NCBI RefSeq assembly: GCF_932526225.1
Contig: NC_064048.1
Span: 8,642,515-8,706,514 of the forward strand
Reading direction: 5' to 3'
Source: Nematostella vectensis
Taxonomy: Eukaryota > Cnidaria > Anthozoa > Actiniaria > Edwardsiidae
DNA length: 64,000 nt
The first letter of the stretch is position 1. Each line of letters starts with the position of its first letter. The position numbers and the translations under genes are program-made. Below, in pieces: positions 11,101-26,100 of this stretch. The notes under the pieces are model-generated. The model had not been told where the DNA came from. It searched no databases and worked only from the letters and a program-made list of their open reading frames with translations.

Positions 11101-14100
11101 GTTCAGTTATTGTAGGGTTATAACTCTCAGTTTTGTTATACTGCCTGTATTCGGGTTAGGGTTATAACTCTCAGTTTTGTTATACTGCCTGTATTCGGGT
11201 TAGGGTTATAACTCTCAGTTTTGTTATACTGCCTGTATTCGGGTTAGGGTTATAACTCTCAGTTTTGTTATACTGCCTGTATTCGGGTTAGGGTTATAAC
11301 TCTCAGTTTTGTTATACTGCCTGTATTCGGGTTAGGGTTATAACTCTCAGTTTTGTTATACTGCCTGTATTCGGGTTAGGGTTATAACTCTCAGTTTTGT
11401 TATACTGCCTGTATTCGGGTTAGGGTTATAACTCTCAGTTTTGTTATACTGCCTGTATTCGGGTTAGGGTTATAACTCTCAGTTTTGTTATACTGCCTGT
11501 ATTCGGGTTAGGGTTATAACTCTCAGTTTTGTTATACTGCCTGTATTCGGGTTAGGGTTATAACTGGCAGTCTTGTTACATACTCTATTTGATTTGCTTT
11601 GCAGTTAGTTTGATCAAAACTGATTGTTTTGTACTATTTTCAGCTATCCACTTGGCAGTTCTTTAGGGTTATAACCACCAGTTTTGTTACGTTTTTTAGC
11701 TGTTTCGCTGTGCAGGTAGCTGGGTGATGCTTGGAGCCTTTCCACCGCAAGAATTTGTCAACAGCAAGTTAATGGCAATAACAATTGAGACACTGGTAAG
11801 AGATTTCAAAAGTATGTTGTGCATTTGGACATGTATAAAAATCAGATATGACGGCATGATACCTCAAATACTGAGGTGTTTCAAACATTTCTTTCTTACA
11901 AACATGCTGACATTCTTTTCTTAAAGGGCTTTTATCAGCCACCATTTTGTCATCCTAGCAAAGTAACAATAGTACATATCGTCAATTTTCATCAGCTGAT
12001 TTGGGGGGAGCTTCATACTGTACTGCAATATTGAATCGAGTTCAGTGTATAAACCATAAGATTCTATTTTACAGTAGTTATTTTATTTCGTGTCCCAATA
12101 ATGGTTGAATACAATCTGTGGCTGGCAATGCCATCATACTCTAAAACTTGTAACAAAAAAAGCCTCCTGAAATAGCATGACCAGAGGCTTGAAACTACAA
12201 TACCGTGACTCTCAACTTTTAAATTCAGCTTATAACACAATAACAATATTGAAATGTCAGAACTTCAACATCTGGTGAACTCTTATAGATGACCCCATCT
12301 AATGACAGAAGCAATGCCATGATCCGAGTGGCTTTTGCGATGTGCCTTATAGATGAATTCTGCCCAAAACAAATATTATACTGGAAAAAAAAAACAATAC
12401 CATTTTCTGACTGGTCTTTTGCATTCACTTTATAGATGAACCCCACCCAACAAACAAGTGACATGCTACATGAAGCTGCTGCTGATTTTATCTGCAATGC
12501 TCTCTACACGGCAGAGGTATTTTGTTACCATAGGGAGTTATCTGCAATGCTCTCTACACGGCAGAGGTATTTTGTTACCATAGGGAGTTATCTGCAATGC
12601 TCTCTACACGGCAGAGGTATTTTGTTACCATAGGGAGTTATCTGCAATGCTCTCTACACGGCAGAGGTATTTTGTTACCATAGGGAGTTATCTGCAATGC
12701 TCTCTACACGGCAGAGGTATTTTGTTACCATAGGGAGTTATCTGCAATGCTCTCTACACGGCAGAGGTATTTTGTTACCATAGGGAGTTATCTGCAATGC
12801 TCTCTACACGGCAGAGGTATTTTGTTACCATAGGGAGTTATCTGCAATGCTCTCTACACGGCAGAGGTATTTTGTTACCATAGGGAGTTATCTGCAATGC
12901 TCTCTACACGGCAGAGGTATTTTGTTACCATAGGGAGTTATCTGCAATGCTCTCTACACGGCAGAGGTATTTTGTTACCATAGGGAGTTATCTGCAATGC
13001 TCTCTACACGGCAGAGGTATTTTGTTACCATAGGGAGTTATCTGCAATGCTCTCTACACGGCAGAGGTATTTTGTTACCATAGGGAGTTATCTGCAATGC
13101 TCTCTACACGGCAGAGGTATTTTGTTACCATAGGGAGTTATCTGCAATGCTCTCTACACGGCAGAGGTATTTTGTTACCATAGGGAGTTATCTGCAATGC
13201 TCTCTACACGGCAGAGGTATTTTGTTACCATAGGGAGTTATCTGCAATGCTCTCTACACGGCAGAGGTATTTTGTTACCATAGGGAGTTATCTGCAATGC
13301 TCTCTACACGGCAGAGGTATTTTGTTACCATAGGGAGTTATCTGCAATGCTCTCTACACGGCAGAGGTATTTTGTTACCATAGGGAGTTATCTGCAATGC
13401 TCTCTACACGGCAGAGGTATTTTGTTACCATAGGGAGTTATCTGCAATGCTCTCTACACGGCAGAGGTATTTTGTTACCATAGGGAGTTATCTGCAATGC
13501 TCTCTACACGGCAGAGGTATTTTGTTACCATAGGGAGTTATCTGCAATGCTCTCTACACGGCAGAGGTATTTTGTTACCATAGGGAGTTATCTGCAATGC
13601 TCTCTACACGGCAGAGGTATTTTGTTACCATAGGGAGTTATCTGCAATGCTCTCTACACGGCAGAGGTATTTTGTTACCATAGGGAGTTATCTGCAATGC
13701 TCTCTACACGGCAGAGGTATTTTGTTACCATAGGGAGTTATCTGCAATGCTCTCTACACGGCAGAGGTATTTTGTTACCATAGGGAGTTATCTGCAATGC
13801 TCTCTACACGGCAGAGGTATTTTGTTACCATAGGGAGTTATCTGCAATGCTCTCTACACGGCAGAGGTATTTTGTTACCATAGGGAGTTATCTGCAATGC
13901 TCTCTACACGGCAGAGGTATTTTGTTACCATAGGGAGTTATCTGCAATGCTCTCTACACGGCAGAGGTATTTTGTTACCATAGGGAGTTATCTGCAATGC
14001 TCTCTACACGGCAGAGGTATTTTGTTACCATAGGGAGTTATCTGCAATGCTCTCTACACGGCAGAGGTATTTTGTTACCATAGGGAGTTATCTGCAATGC

Positions 14101-17100
14101 TCTCTACACGGCAGAGGTATTTTGTTACCATAGGGAGTTATCTGCAATGCTCTCTACACGGCAGAGGTATTTTGTTACCATAGGGAGTTATCTGCAATGC
14201 TCTCTACACGGCAGAGGTATTTTGTTACCATAGGGAGTTATCTGCAATGCTCTCTACACGGCAGAGGTATTTTGTTACCATAGGGAGTCCCATGTATTAC
14301 AGTAGGAGATCTCTTTTATATATGTTTTGTTTTCCATTGAGCTTTGCATTTTGCCCCCTTAATCTTAAAGCAGCGTTTGCACAATTTAATAGTGAGTTTA
14401 GTGTTATTTTGGCAATCTCAAAAACAGTCAAAATCACTCAGAATAATTAAAATACCTATTCAGTTTTTCAGATGAATACATTTTTTGGTTTGAATGCCTC
14501 ACATTGAGCAAATGGAAATGGATGAACAAAATATATTTTAGGTTCCATAAGAGGCTGTACCTTTACCTTGAAATTGCCATACATAAATAAACAAACTATC
14601 CCTTTAATGCAAAAATCAACATTTCTATTTATTACACTTGGGCAAAGTAATCAGTAAGTTTTTTTAATTTTATTAAACTTTCTTAGAACAAGCTTGCAAG
14701 TGCCCTTTGTCTTTGTCAATTTTATCTGTTTATTTAATCTGTTGCTGTGTGAGTTTTACCTTGTACTTTGTTATTGGTGCCATCCATATCTGTTGGAAAA
14801 AGTTTTGTTCTGTTGATGTTGTTGTTTATGTATGTCTGTGTCATCATGTATCTGCTTGCTTGTGTTCTATTTCTGCTGTTGTTTATGACATAACTTTCAC
14901 CATATTTCTGCTTGTTCGTGTTCTATTTCTGCTGTTGTTTATGACATAACTTTCACCATATTTCTGCTTGTTCGTGTTCTATTTCTGCTGTTGTTTATGA
15001 CATAACTTTCACCATATTTCTGCTTGTTCGTGTTCTATTTCTGCTGTTGTTTATGACATAAGTTTCACCATATTTCTGCTTGTCTGTGTTCTGTTTCTGT
15101 TGTCGGGACAGGATCTAGATCTTCATTTGCCTCTCGCTGATGGACTCTTCCAGAAAGTTATGGCTCTCGGACCAGCTTATGAAGCGGCTGTCAATGAGGA
15201 GGACTTTGACAGGTTAGTATTGTGGCCTTGCACAATCAAAACAGCCTCCATAAACGCACTCAATGCCTCATTCTGATTTCAACATGTTGGTTGTCTTTTA
15301 ATATTAAATAGCCGCAATAACTGCCATCAACCTCAGTAACATCACCTGCTTTAGCAATGTCATCTATTTTTGTCATTATCAACATTGTCATCAGCATAAC
15401 ATATGCAATCTCCACCATCATTGTTGTCATGAAGATCATCTTCATCATCAGTACCATCATCTTCAACATCCCCATCATCACTTCCGCCGCCACCAACCAT
15501 CACCATCATTATCATTACCATCATCTACCATCACCATTATCATCATTACCATAATCATCATTACCATAATCATCATTATCCAGTCATCATCATCAACACT
15601 ACAACTGCTATATTCATTATCATCTCCATCATCATTGTTGTCAGCAATATCATCTTCATAATCATCATCACTACCATCATCATCAAAACATTACGGACAC
15701 CACCACCGCAATGTTATCATCACCATCATTATAATTATCACCCTCTCCATCATCATCACACATATAGTATTCTCGGCAGTATCATTATTTCCCACAGTTT
15801 TCATGAACACAGTTGTCTGTTTTGCTTTGTAGGGCACTCAATCTGTGCAGAGTTTTTACCGAAATGGGAGAGTCATTCCTTCACCAAATTGTAGACATGC
15901 CAGGGAGGGTAAGAAAATGTTCTCTTATTAATTTCATGTTATCTGCTGTCTCCCTTGTATATGAAGGTTGTTTTTATTTATTGTTTTTAGGATCTAGGAG
16001 ACCTGAGGACTCTTTCAATCCTTCTTAGCTGTGTGCAGCATAATCAATATGAGGTAAGGAAAACTGCCCCCTAGGATGATTGAAAGACTTGCCCCAAGTT
16101 GCCCTCTTTAATTTTCCATAATAAGAGTGTGTGATGATGTAATAGGCTTTTACCTCTGTAAGGAAAAAACAAAATGTGTGTACGGGGAGGGGGACTTGTT
16201 TGATTTAAATTTGTGTTGTAGATTCCATTTCTGAGTGAGACAATTTTTCCTCGCTCCAATTGGATGTATTGGATGACAAAAGTCTGTGTACAGCAAAAGC
16301 CTTTTTTTTAAACGCTGAACAATAGACTTTGAAAAAGTATAAATAATTAATTTATTAATTGATTAATTCTGAGTGTGTCAATATAAATTAATTCAATGAA
16401 TTAACTAATGAAGGTTCCTTTACTCATTAGACAAGAATATGATGAGAATGAATTTGATGTGATACTGATTTAAGCACATTGGCCATACTGTAACATCATA
16501 ACGAGGTTGAAACAAATCTATTATTCAGATTGCAGAAATAACATTCAACTTCTGGTACCGACTCTCTGAGGCAATATTTAAGACAGAGGATGACTCCAAG
16601 TCAAACGTATTTAAACCCTACATCGAAAAGCTTATTGAGTCCTTAAGTTCCCATTGTCGCATGGAAGCCGACCATGTAAGTGTGCATGCCATCAGTCGAA
16701 GAAAGTCTGCTGGTTTTCTGCTTTTGAGTTACTAGATGGTTCCTGTTGTCTACAGGTTCCCACAGTAATTTCAAGTCAGCATCTTGCTTGTACTGTAGTA
16801 GTACACATAAAATAATTCTTATCTGAATGTGAACTTTCTGTCTTGGAACTCCCATTTGCCATTCGTTGTTTTAAACACTGACAAGGTTTTCTTTTTGATG
16901 GTGTATGCTGAGTTATAATTTAGATGAAAAACATATTTAAACGAGTATCAATTTATAAACATTGTCACAATCTTCGAATCTATGTCAAAATCTTCTAATC
17001 TAAATTTTCCTTCTTTTCTCAACAGGAAGGGATCCCAGATGAGGAGAGTGAGTTTAGCGAGTTCAGGGAGCGTGTATCAGAACTCATCAAGGACTGTGTG

Positions 17101-20100
17101 TTTATCGTCAGCTCCACCAAGTGCTTTCAACAGGTATGAGATATATAATCGCTTCTTTACCCTTAGCACACTCTTTTTTTTATGATTTCTTGTTTGTTTG
17201 TTCCACCTCTCCATGTTTACTAATAATCCCTTGTATTGTTTAGATGCCTAAAGTCTGACCTTCAGCATATTTCCGTTGTATTGTTAGGATGTTACAGTAG
17301 AAGTCCAACCCTCACCATTCTTCACTTGTATTGTTCACATGTCTAAAACCTTGCCTAAAACATACCTCCTTTGTTTTGTTTAGATGTACCAAAGCCTAGT
17401 TAGCCATGGTTCCAACATGTCTTGGGAATTTACTGAATCTATCCTCTTTGTCATGGCTACCGTAGCAAGGGCTGTCGCACTGTAAGTAACTTTTAGAACT
17501 CAATTATTTGAGTTATTTTTACCAACCATTTTGTCACCCTGGTAAATTACCAAGTGTGAGTAAGCGTCCATTTCCATCTCCTGATTTGGGAAAGCTATTG
17601 TGATAAATTGATTGGATTTTGTACATGAAGTGTAAAGCTTTGTTAAAAGGTTCTAAGAGAAAGATAAGCTTAGAGGTGTAGTAAGTCAAAAGAAATAATC
17701 ATATAGGCGATAGAAAAGCAGAGTTTACTTACGTTTTGAGACACAAATAACTAAAACGCAAGACGAAGAAATGTACGATCGTATTGGACTCATTCGCCAC
17801 TTCAAGAGTAGAAGAACGTTGCCAGCAAAGGGGCTAACTCCTGTATATCCTCTACGACAGGCACATGCAAAATACTAGAGGTCAAAAATAACTCTATTGT
17901 ATAAATGTTATTGTGCTTTCAGTGAGAGCGACGTGGTCGCACAGTTTCTCCCCATTGTGTTAAATCTTCCTGAGGCAGTCCACATCGCCGTTAAATACAC
18001 GAGCATTCGACTGATCGGCGAGCTTGCTGACTGGATAGAAAAACACCCAGATTTCCTAGGTGAGTCCCCGTTTCTATGTTGAGAAAGATTTTGCATTATC
18101 TTTCAAATAATTTTTCACTTTTACCTGGCCCTTATTTCATGGTTGCACACCAAAAGACAAATAATTATTTGAATGCTTAGAAAAAATGTATTCTGTGTCT
18201 GGAATCTCTATTTGTTTGAAAAAAGTATTTAAAACAGAATGTGTTTCCTTTTAACAACTTATTGCATTTTTCGAGACCAAAAAAACATGCTTTTCCTGTT
18301 ATCCAAAGTCCTTTAATTGATTATGATATGGCTTCCTTGACCTGTCTTATTTTATTTTAATGCGGCTTCCTTGACCTGTCTTATGTCATTTACTGCGGCT
18401 TCCTTGACCTGTCTTATGTCATTTACTGCGGCTTCCTTGACCTGTCTTGTGTCATTTACTGCGGCTTCCTTGACCTGTCTTATGTCATTTTAATGCGGCT
18501 TCCTTGACCTGTCTTATGTCATTTTAATGCGGCTTTCTTGACCTGTCTTATGTCATTTTAATGCGGCTTTCTTGACCTGTCCTATGTCATTTACTGCGGC
18601 TTCCTTGACCTGTCTTATCTCATTTACTGCGGCTTCCTTGACCTGTCTTATGTCATTTTAATGCGGCTTCCTTGACCTGTCTTATGTCATTTTAATGCGG
18701 CTTTCTTGACCTGTCTTGTGTCATTTTAATGCGGCTTCCTTGACCTGTCCTATGTCATTTTAATGCGGCTTCCTTGACCTGTCTTATGTCATTTTAATGC
18801 GGCTTTCTTGACCTGTCTTATTTCATTTTAATGCGGCTTCCTTAACCTGTCTTATGTCATTTTAATGCGGCTTCCTTGACCTGTCTTATGTCATTTACTG
18901 CGGCTTCCTTGACCTGTCTTATGTCATTTTACTGCGGCTTCCTTGACCTGTCTTATGTCATTTACTGCGGCTTTCTTGACCTGTCTTATCTCATTTACTG
19001 CGGCTTCCTTGACCTGTCTTATGTCATTTACTGCGGCTTCCTTGACCTGTCTTATGTCATTTACTGCGGCTTCCTTGACCTGTCTTATGTCATTTACTGC
19101 GGCTTCTTTGACCTGTCTTATGTCATTTACTGCGGCTTCCTTGACCTGTCTTATGTCATTTACTGCGGCTTCCTTGACCTGTCTTATGTCATTTACTGCG
19201 GCTTCCTTGACCTGTCTTATGTCATTTACTGCGGCTTCTTTGACCTGTCTTATGTCATTTACTGCGGCTTCCTTGACCTGTCTTATGTCATTTTAATGCG
19301 GCTTCTTTGACCTGTCTTATGTCATTTACTGCGGCTTTCTTGACCTGTCTTATGTCATTTTAATGCGGCTTCCTTGACCTGTCCTATGTCATTTTAATGC
19401 GGCTTCCTTGACCTGTCTTATGTCATTTTAATGCGGCTTTCTTGACCTGTCTTATTTCATTTTAATGCGGCTTCCTTGACCTGTCTTATGTCATTTACTG
19501 CGGCTTTCTTGACCTGTCTTATGTCATTTTAATGCGGCTTCCTTGACCTGTCTTATGTCATTTTAATGCGGCTTCCTTGACCTGTCTTATGTCATTTTAA
19601 TGCGGCTTTCTTGACCTGTCTTATGTCATTTAAATGCGGCTTCCTTGACCTATGTTTATACCCGTTTATACAGTGGTATCGCTTTCCTGTGTAAATTTCT
19701 TTCTGTTCGGTATCAACAGCATCCAAGAGCTAGTTCATTTTATTGTTCTCAGATCCCATCATGCAGTTCCTGTTGTCAACAGTCCAAGTGCAGTCACTGT
19801 CGTCTGTGTCTGCTGTAGCAGTTGAACAGATCTGCGTAGCCTGCCACAAGCAGATGGGCAGACACTTTGATGTGCTCGCACAGGTTAGTTTAATATCTAT
19901 TGTTTGAATCTCAACTTATATATTTGACTGCCGCGACCACTGCCGCCATCACCACCAATCATCATCATCACCATTACTATAATCAATATCCTGTTATCAT
20001 CATCATCACCATTACTATAATCAATATCCTGTTATCATCATCATCACCATTACTATAATCAATATCCTGTTATCATCGTCGACACCACAACTGCTATAAT

Positions 20101-23100
20101 CATTATCATCTCCATCATCATTGTTGTCAGCAATATCATCTTCATAATCATTGTTGTCAGCAATATCATCTTCATAATCATCAGTATCACTACCATCATC
20201 GTCAAAACATCACCATGACCAATGCAATTATCGTGGTCCCCCTTACACTTACCACTGCCCTGAACTGCTCTTCAAAGTTTTTATATGTTTTATATATATA
20301 TTTCAGGTTGTTATAGCTACGGACTCATTGCATATGTCCAGTGAAGCGACTGTTGGGTTGATTAAAGGTGAGTGGTTTCTCTCATTGTTATAAAAAAATT
20401 ATCAGAAGTTGGTTTATTTGGTTTTAGTTACAAAGATCTGTGTTTGTTCTTCAAAGCAATTATGGTGAACCCTGACCTTCCCTTAGACAAATTTGTCACA
20501 GTTAATCGCGGGCGCACTAGGGCTGCGTTCGCTACACTAACTTTCAGCCCTAATTGTCTAAATAAAAAAGCCTCTTAATTAATCTAGATAGAGTTCGGCT
20601 TTAAAATAGGCTATTTGTTTAACATTTTTTTTTCATTTACACCCAAAAACACTCCCCACTGAGGAGCCTCTATCTACCATTATTATGGCGATTACAATTT
20701 GGTATGCTCACAGTACAAACATCTTCATCCACTGTGGGCAGCACAAGATTCTTTTCTTTAAAAAACGCCTTAACTTTATTACTAATACCCAATAGGCCAT
20801 TCCACCTATACGTTTGCACACCAGAGGAAGCGCGCGCTGCATGACGGTTGTTATGTTAGGTAGGTTCCCGCGCATGCGATGATGAGTTCCCTCGCATGTA
20901 GCTGGAATGGCCTATTTAACATTGTGTATTTGAAGTTTTTTTTGTCGTCCTCCTCCTTGTTGTTTTAGCAATCTATTTTCCTCTGTATTGAGCCACTATT
21001 GCATACCAACATAATGACAACATAATGACATCTTTACTGATTGTGTCCAAGTATCAAGTATCAATCAAGTATCAATTTGTTGCCTTTGATTGTGTAGACT
21101 CAGTTACTGTACTTTTTTATGTTTTGTAGGTAGTGCTGTTCAGGTGTAATTTTTTTACTGGCCCATAGCCGTTACGATGACATAATGGCAGCTGACAGTC
21201 AGTTGTACTACAATGATCTGTACAATAATGAAAAACTTTTTTCGCGCTTTTTCAGGCGTATGTAAGATTCTTGAAGGTGTCGAGTCTCCAGACAAGATAA
21301 CCGAGGGTATGAGGAGGCTTTGTTCGGCGCAAGTCAGCGCATTGAACCAGGTAGGATCCAAAGGCTATTATCGATGATGTACACTGAAATCGTAGTAGAA
21401 TTAATAGTTAAAAATCTAGGACTTCACAGGTGGCCCAGTGTGTTAGCGTTTCAGGGAATGGGGGCCTCCCGGTCGAGACAATGGTAGTATCTTCCTGTTT
21501 CTCTGCACTGAATTTGAATTTGAATTTGGACTTGAATTTTCTCAGTTCCAAAATGGGATATTCTTAATACATACTTCACAGGATTTTGAATTTGAAGCGC
21601 TTAGAACATGATTTATAACACATAAGCTTTATATAAATACTATATGATATTAGTTTTTTATTATAGACATCTCGAAATAGAAGTATGTTACAAGCGTTAT
21701 ATTGGCACCATTTGCGACGGTTATCTGGATAAAAATTGACTTAACACCTAACATTTTTCCAATCAGATATCTCATGCTCCCGCAAATAGTTTTCCAGACC
21801 CGACCCTATGGCTCGATAGACTCGCCGCTGTCTTCAGGTGAGTAGTCTGTGTATCTTCTACAGACCAGGTGCATACAGATTTGTTAATGGAGATAGTTGG
21901 GTGTGCGAATAGGTGTGAGTAGAGTTAGCTTCTTTTGAATGGATAAAAAAGAAAATGTCCAGGGACACCCGTAAATACAGTTAAAACCCACGTGAAAGAA
22001 CCTATATTTTTTCAAGTCTGGCAAAGCGGGTTCTTATATGTTGGGGTACTTACTAACAATTAAGGCAAAAAAGGTTCTTCTTAGGGCCTCAATTTTTTTT
22101 TTCCTAATCAAAAGAAGGATTAATAATTACAAAAGTGTGACTGAATACATAGCCACTTTGCTTTAATCGTATCATTATGAAAAAGCAATATGTTTAGGAA
22201 ATTTATATTTCAAAGCCACATAATTTGTTTTATTTTTCATGGAGTAACACATAGATATAAGAACCTTTTGAATTTGTCAGTTTAGTATGTTCTTATACTT
22301 TGGGGTATTGAAATCCTAAATTTCCGCCTACAGGTTCATAAAACACTAGGGTTTTTTACTGTATTACAACAGAAACATGCTACGCTATAGAAGCCATGAT
22401 AAGCATAGTGTTTTTAAATACTAAAAAAAATTACTAATTAGACGAGATGTATAGGTTGCACAGGTACTCCTATATATCCTCCTATATATCATAAAACACT
22501 AGGGTTTTTTACTGTATTACAACAGAAACAGGCTACGCTATAGAAGCCATGATAAGCATAGTGTTTTTAAATACTAAAAAAATTACTAATTAGACGAGAT
22601 GTCTAGGTTGCACAGGCACTCCTATATATCCTATACAGCAGGCGCACGTAGAGGTATCAGATTTTGCGGATCGGGCAGACAAATCCGATTATCGAATGTT
22701 TCTTAAATGGGCCAATCTTCACACTTCACCCTTCCAAGTAATACTTTGTCTTGTTATTGTTTCTTTAAAAGAAAAATCCAAATTCACTTTTAAAGACATT
22801 TGTGACTTTTCAAGACTTTTAACATCAGCCTGTAAACGCTGCCTGCGATTTGCTTATACATTTGCTGCGCTCAAAAGTGGCCGTGAAAGCAATACACCAT
22901 GGGAAGGTTTAATTAAACCCTTGTATCACACGTGCAGACCTGAATAGTTCACTTGGGTAGACAATGTCCGGCTCACGTGTGTTCTCTTGTAGGAGCATCG
23001 AATACAGGCCATCGTCAGGGAAAACCCATCCGTGCCAGGTGGTGGTAGAAGAGGTAATATATATATTTTAAAATGTTAAAAGGACTTTGATTTACACGTT

Positions 23101-26100
23101 TTTATATTTTTCATTTTGGAAGATTGCATGTGTAAAGCATGTGTCAAGTACCAAGTTTACGTGAAATATGTGCATTACTCGGATATAAAATTTAGAATAC
23201 AGTGCTTATCCGCGTATACATGTAAGAACCTAGTTTTCTTTTCCAGGTTAGCCCAAACGAGTTCTTATTTAACGGGTACTATTTTAAATTTTAGGCTACC
23301 TAGGTTCTTAAATAGGTTCTTCTTTGATGCAGGCTTATTCATTGGTATGTTTAGGCAAATAGGTTCTTGAATTCTAGGTTCTTATAAGCGGGTAAGTACT
23401 ATAGTTCAGTTGTATTGTGCGGTTCAGACATTTTTCCATTTGCTTGACATACAAAATGTGGATCATTAGCTATAGGGCGTCCTCAATAATGACTTATTTG
23501 ACTAAAGTTTCCTAAAGACGTTTTGCGCTGACTTTTTGTTAACAAAATCATGTCCTCAGGGACATCTAATTTTATTTTTTTTTTTTTAACTTTCGAAAAA
23601 GTATCCTGGAACTGGTTGTTGAATACGTCTACATGGACACCTTGAAAAGAATTCATGATACGCAACTCGTCGATTAAACTTTAAAGTATTGATGCATGCA
23701 CCCTTAAGATTTGTGAGTAGAGTCAGTGTTAACCTGAGCCTACGTGTATTTAGGTGTGGCCCACCCTAGCGAATCTTTGTGAGAAATATCAACATGATGT
23801 CAAGATCATCGAACGGTGCTGCAGGTAGATTGTTATTGTTTAAAAGCTTTGCAACATCAAACATGCATCTTTCCATTGTGTCCCTTTCCTGTTGGTCAAA
23901 ACAAAATCTTCTGTCAAGAGTATCACTGGTCGTGAGAATAAGTCAATGATATTTGATGATTTTGAAAATATCTTATCTCAAAAAAAATTTTTCAAAGGAA
24001 TTTTGCGTTCACAAATACTAACCCTAAACTTTAACTCATATTTACTTATTGTCAGAATACCCGCAATTCATCAAAACATTTGCGAACTCTGACGTGTTGT
24101 TTCCCAAAACTACATGCTCATTTGTTGTGGGCCTAATTCCTTTCCTGGAGTGAGCATTGATATGTTGTTTGACCCCACTACATGTTCATCTGTTGCGGGC
24201 TTGTTTCCTCTCCTAGATAGAACACTGACATGCTGTTTTCCTCTAATGTGTTGTAGATGTATGAGGTTTGCTGTGCGGTGTATTGGGAAGTCTGCAGGGA
24301 ATCTTCTATCCCCCATGGTCGATCAGGTAATATACATGGACTGTTCTGTCCAGGGGCGTGTCTAGAGAAAAAAGCAGGGTGGGTTCCAGAGTAGTAATTC
24401 ATTGACCTCGGATCAATTAAGTTCAAATCGGCCTCCTTTGTTCTGGTAATAGGTCACTAGATTCACCTAGAACGTTTTCCTATCCAAATACACACATATA
24501 GAATTACCCCTTTTATTAGCTATTGAGAATGGTGTACACCAGATTCGAGCTTGTCTCGTCACATGAGCGGGTTGGGGTCCGCACTCCTCGGCTTTGTAAA
24601 TTCGCCTGTACTCCTTAGATCCAATGGTCGTAAACGAATGTGTTAAACAAGCTTATTCATTGCACAATCGCTTATTGGTACAGGACTCGCTCATCAAACC
24701 CAGAGGGCTCAGATTCAGTCAAGGGTGAGGTTAGCTTAGGAATTTCCAGACGCATTACTCAACTCGTGACTGTCATAAGTCGGGGGTGCCTTCTTTCTTC
24801 GCCTTTGGGGAGTAACATGTAAAGCTCCTTGTGAATTACACAAATATTTGACGAGGAGATTCACTTTAGAGTGAAGTGACTTTACAAAATTGAACTCTTA
24901 TCTTGCAGCGACGCGACTAAATTCATGTCTGTAGCAGTCTAGGACGTCGAAAAAAATGCGTTCGTGCATTGCGGTTATTTCCAAACTGATAGCTTTGGGA
25001 AAACCGAGACCTAATGTTCAGAAATCTCCTTTAACGAACGTTAGAGGAGATTACAGGCCATTCATCCGCGATAGGCCGTAGAACTTGGAGTTTTCATGTC
25101 GTTGTTTGGTTGAAAACGCCTAAAATGCATCAGACAGATCCCGTTATCACGTGCTGCTATTCAGTTATCAATCCAATTATATTAAAGTCCCTATTGTAAA
25201 CAGAGATAAGACAACTGGGTTATATCCTCCACAGATGGTTCGTATCTACGCGAATCACAAGCACTCTTGCTTTCTCTATCTTGGGAGTATACTGGTAGAC
25301 GAGTATGGAGATGAAGAGGGCTGCGTTCCCGGACTTGTACAGATGACCAAGGCCCTCGCTTTACCAACATTCGAGATCCTCAGCGGAGAAAAAGGACTAG
25401 TGGAGCACCCAGACACTGTTGACGATCTCTACCGACTTATATCGAGGTAATGACATCGTTACAACACTGAACGACACAAAATGTGATGGCATACGCAAAC
25501 ACAGAATAGAAAGTCTTCGTCTCTTGGAAGTCATTTAAGGCATACGGCAGAGTGCAATACGACACCGGAATCAAACACACTTGACGATTTATATCGACTT
25601 GTATCGAGGTAATGACATCGTTACAAGACTTGACGACTCAATGCATACGCTACCACAAAATAGAAAGTCTTTATATAGAAGTCATTTTATTCATACGGCA
25701 GAGTGCAACACAATACAACACCGAAATCAAACACACTCGACGATCTCCAGCGACGTATATCGACGTATATCGAGTTCCAATGCGATAGGACGGAAGATTT
25801 CGAACATTGAGGATTTTTTTTAAAACTTAGCACGAAACTATACTAGAAGATTCAATATCACGTTTGGGCAGTTGTAGTCTCTACCGACTCATGAAACGAT
25901 GCTTAGCGTACGGTACGATACTTTACCTTACACGTCTGCTTGCTCGCGTGAGAAGTTCTCTCTGTTGTTCATGTAGTCTAATGTGGTTACCCTGTGTTGA
26001 CCTGCAGCGTGCGTCGCTAAGCTACCGTGGCTTATTTACCCGTAGGTGCATCCAGAAGTTCCCTCTGCAGTTCCTGCAGTGTGACATGGCAAACCACGCC

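Noticed and set aside
11117-11570. Interstitial telomere (TTAGGG) tract
   Set aside because: Only one GGGTTAGGGTT core occurs per 44-bp unit; the rest of the unit is unrelated to telomere repeats. The same holds for 1-331.
12491-14288. Coding repeat domain made of 50-bp units
   Set aside because: Fifty is not a multiple of three, and a stop appears within the third unit. The next true exon, at 15112, continues TNPO3 in phase directly from 12516.
18876-19310. Plus-strand ORFs with an 11-residue repeat ([11 protein letters not shown])
   Set aside because: They appear only where 33-bp units of the TNPO3 intron 16 minisatellite run together, and break where 34-bp units occur. This is a repeat artefact.
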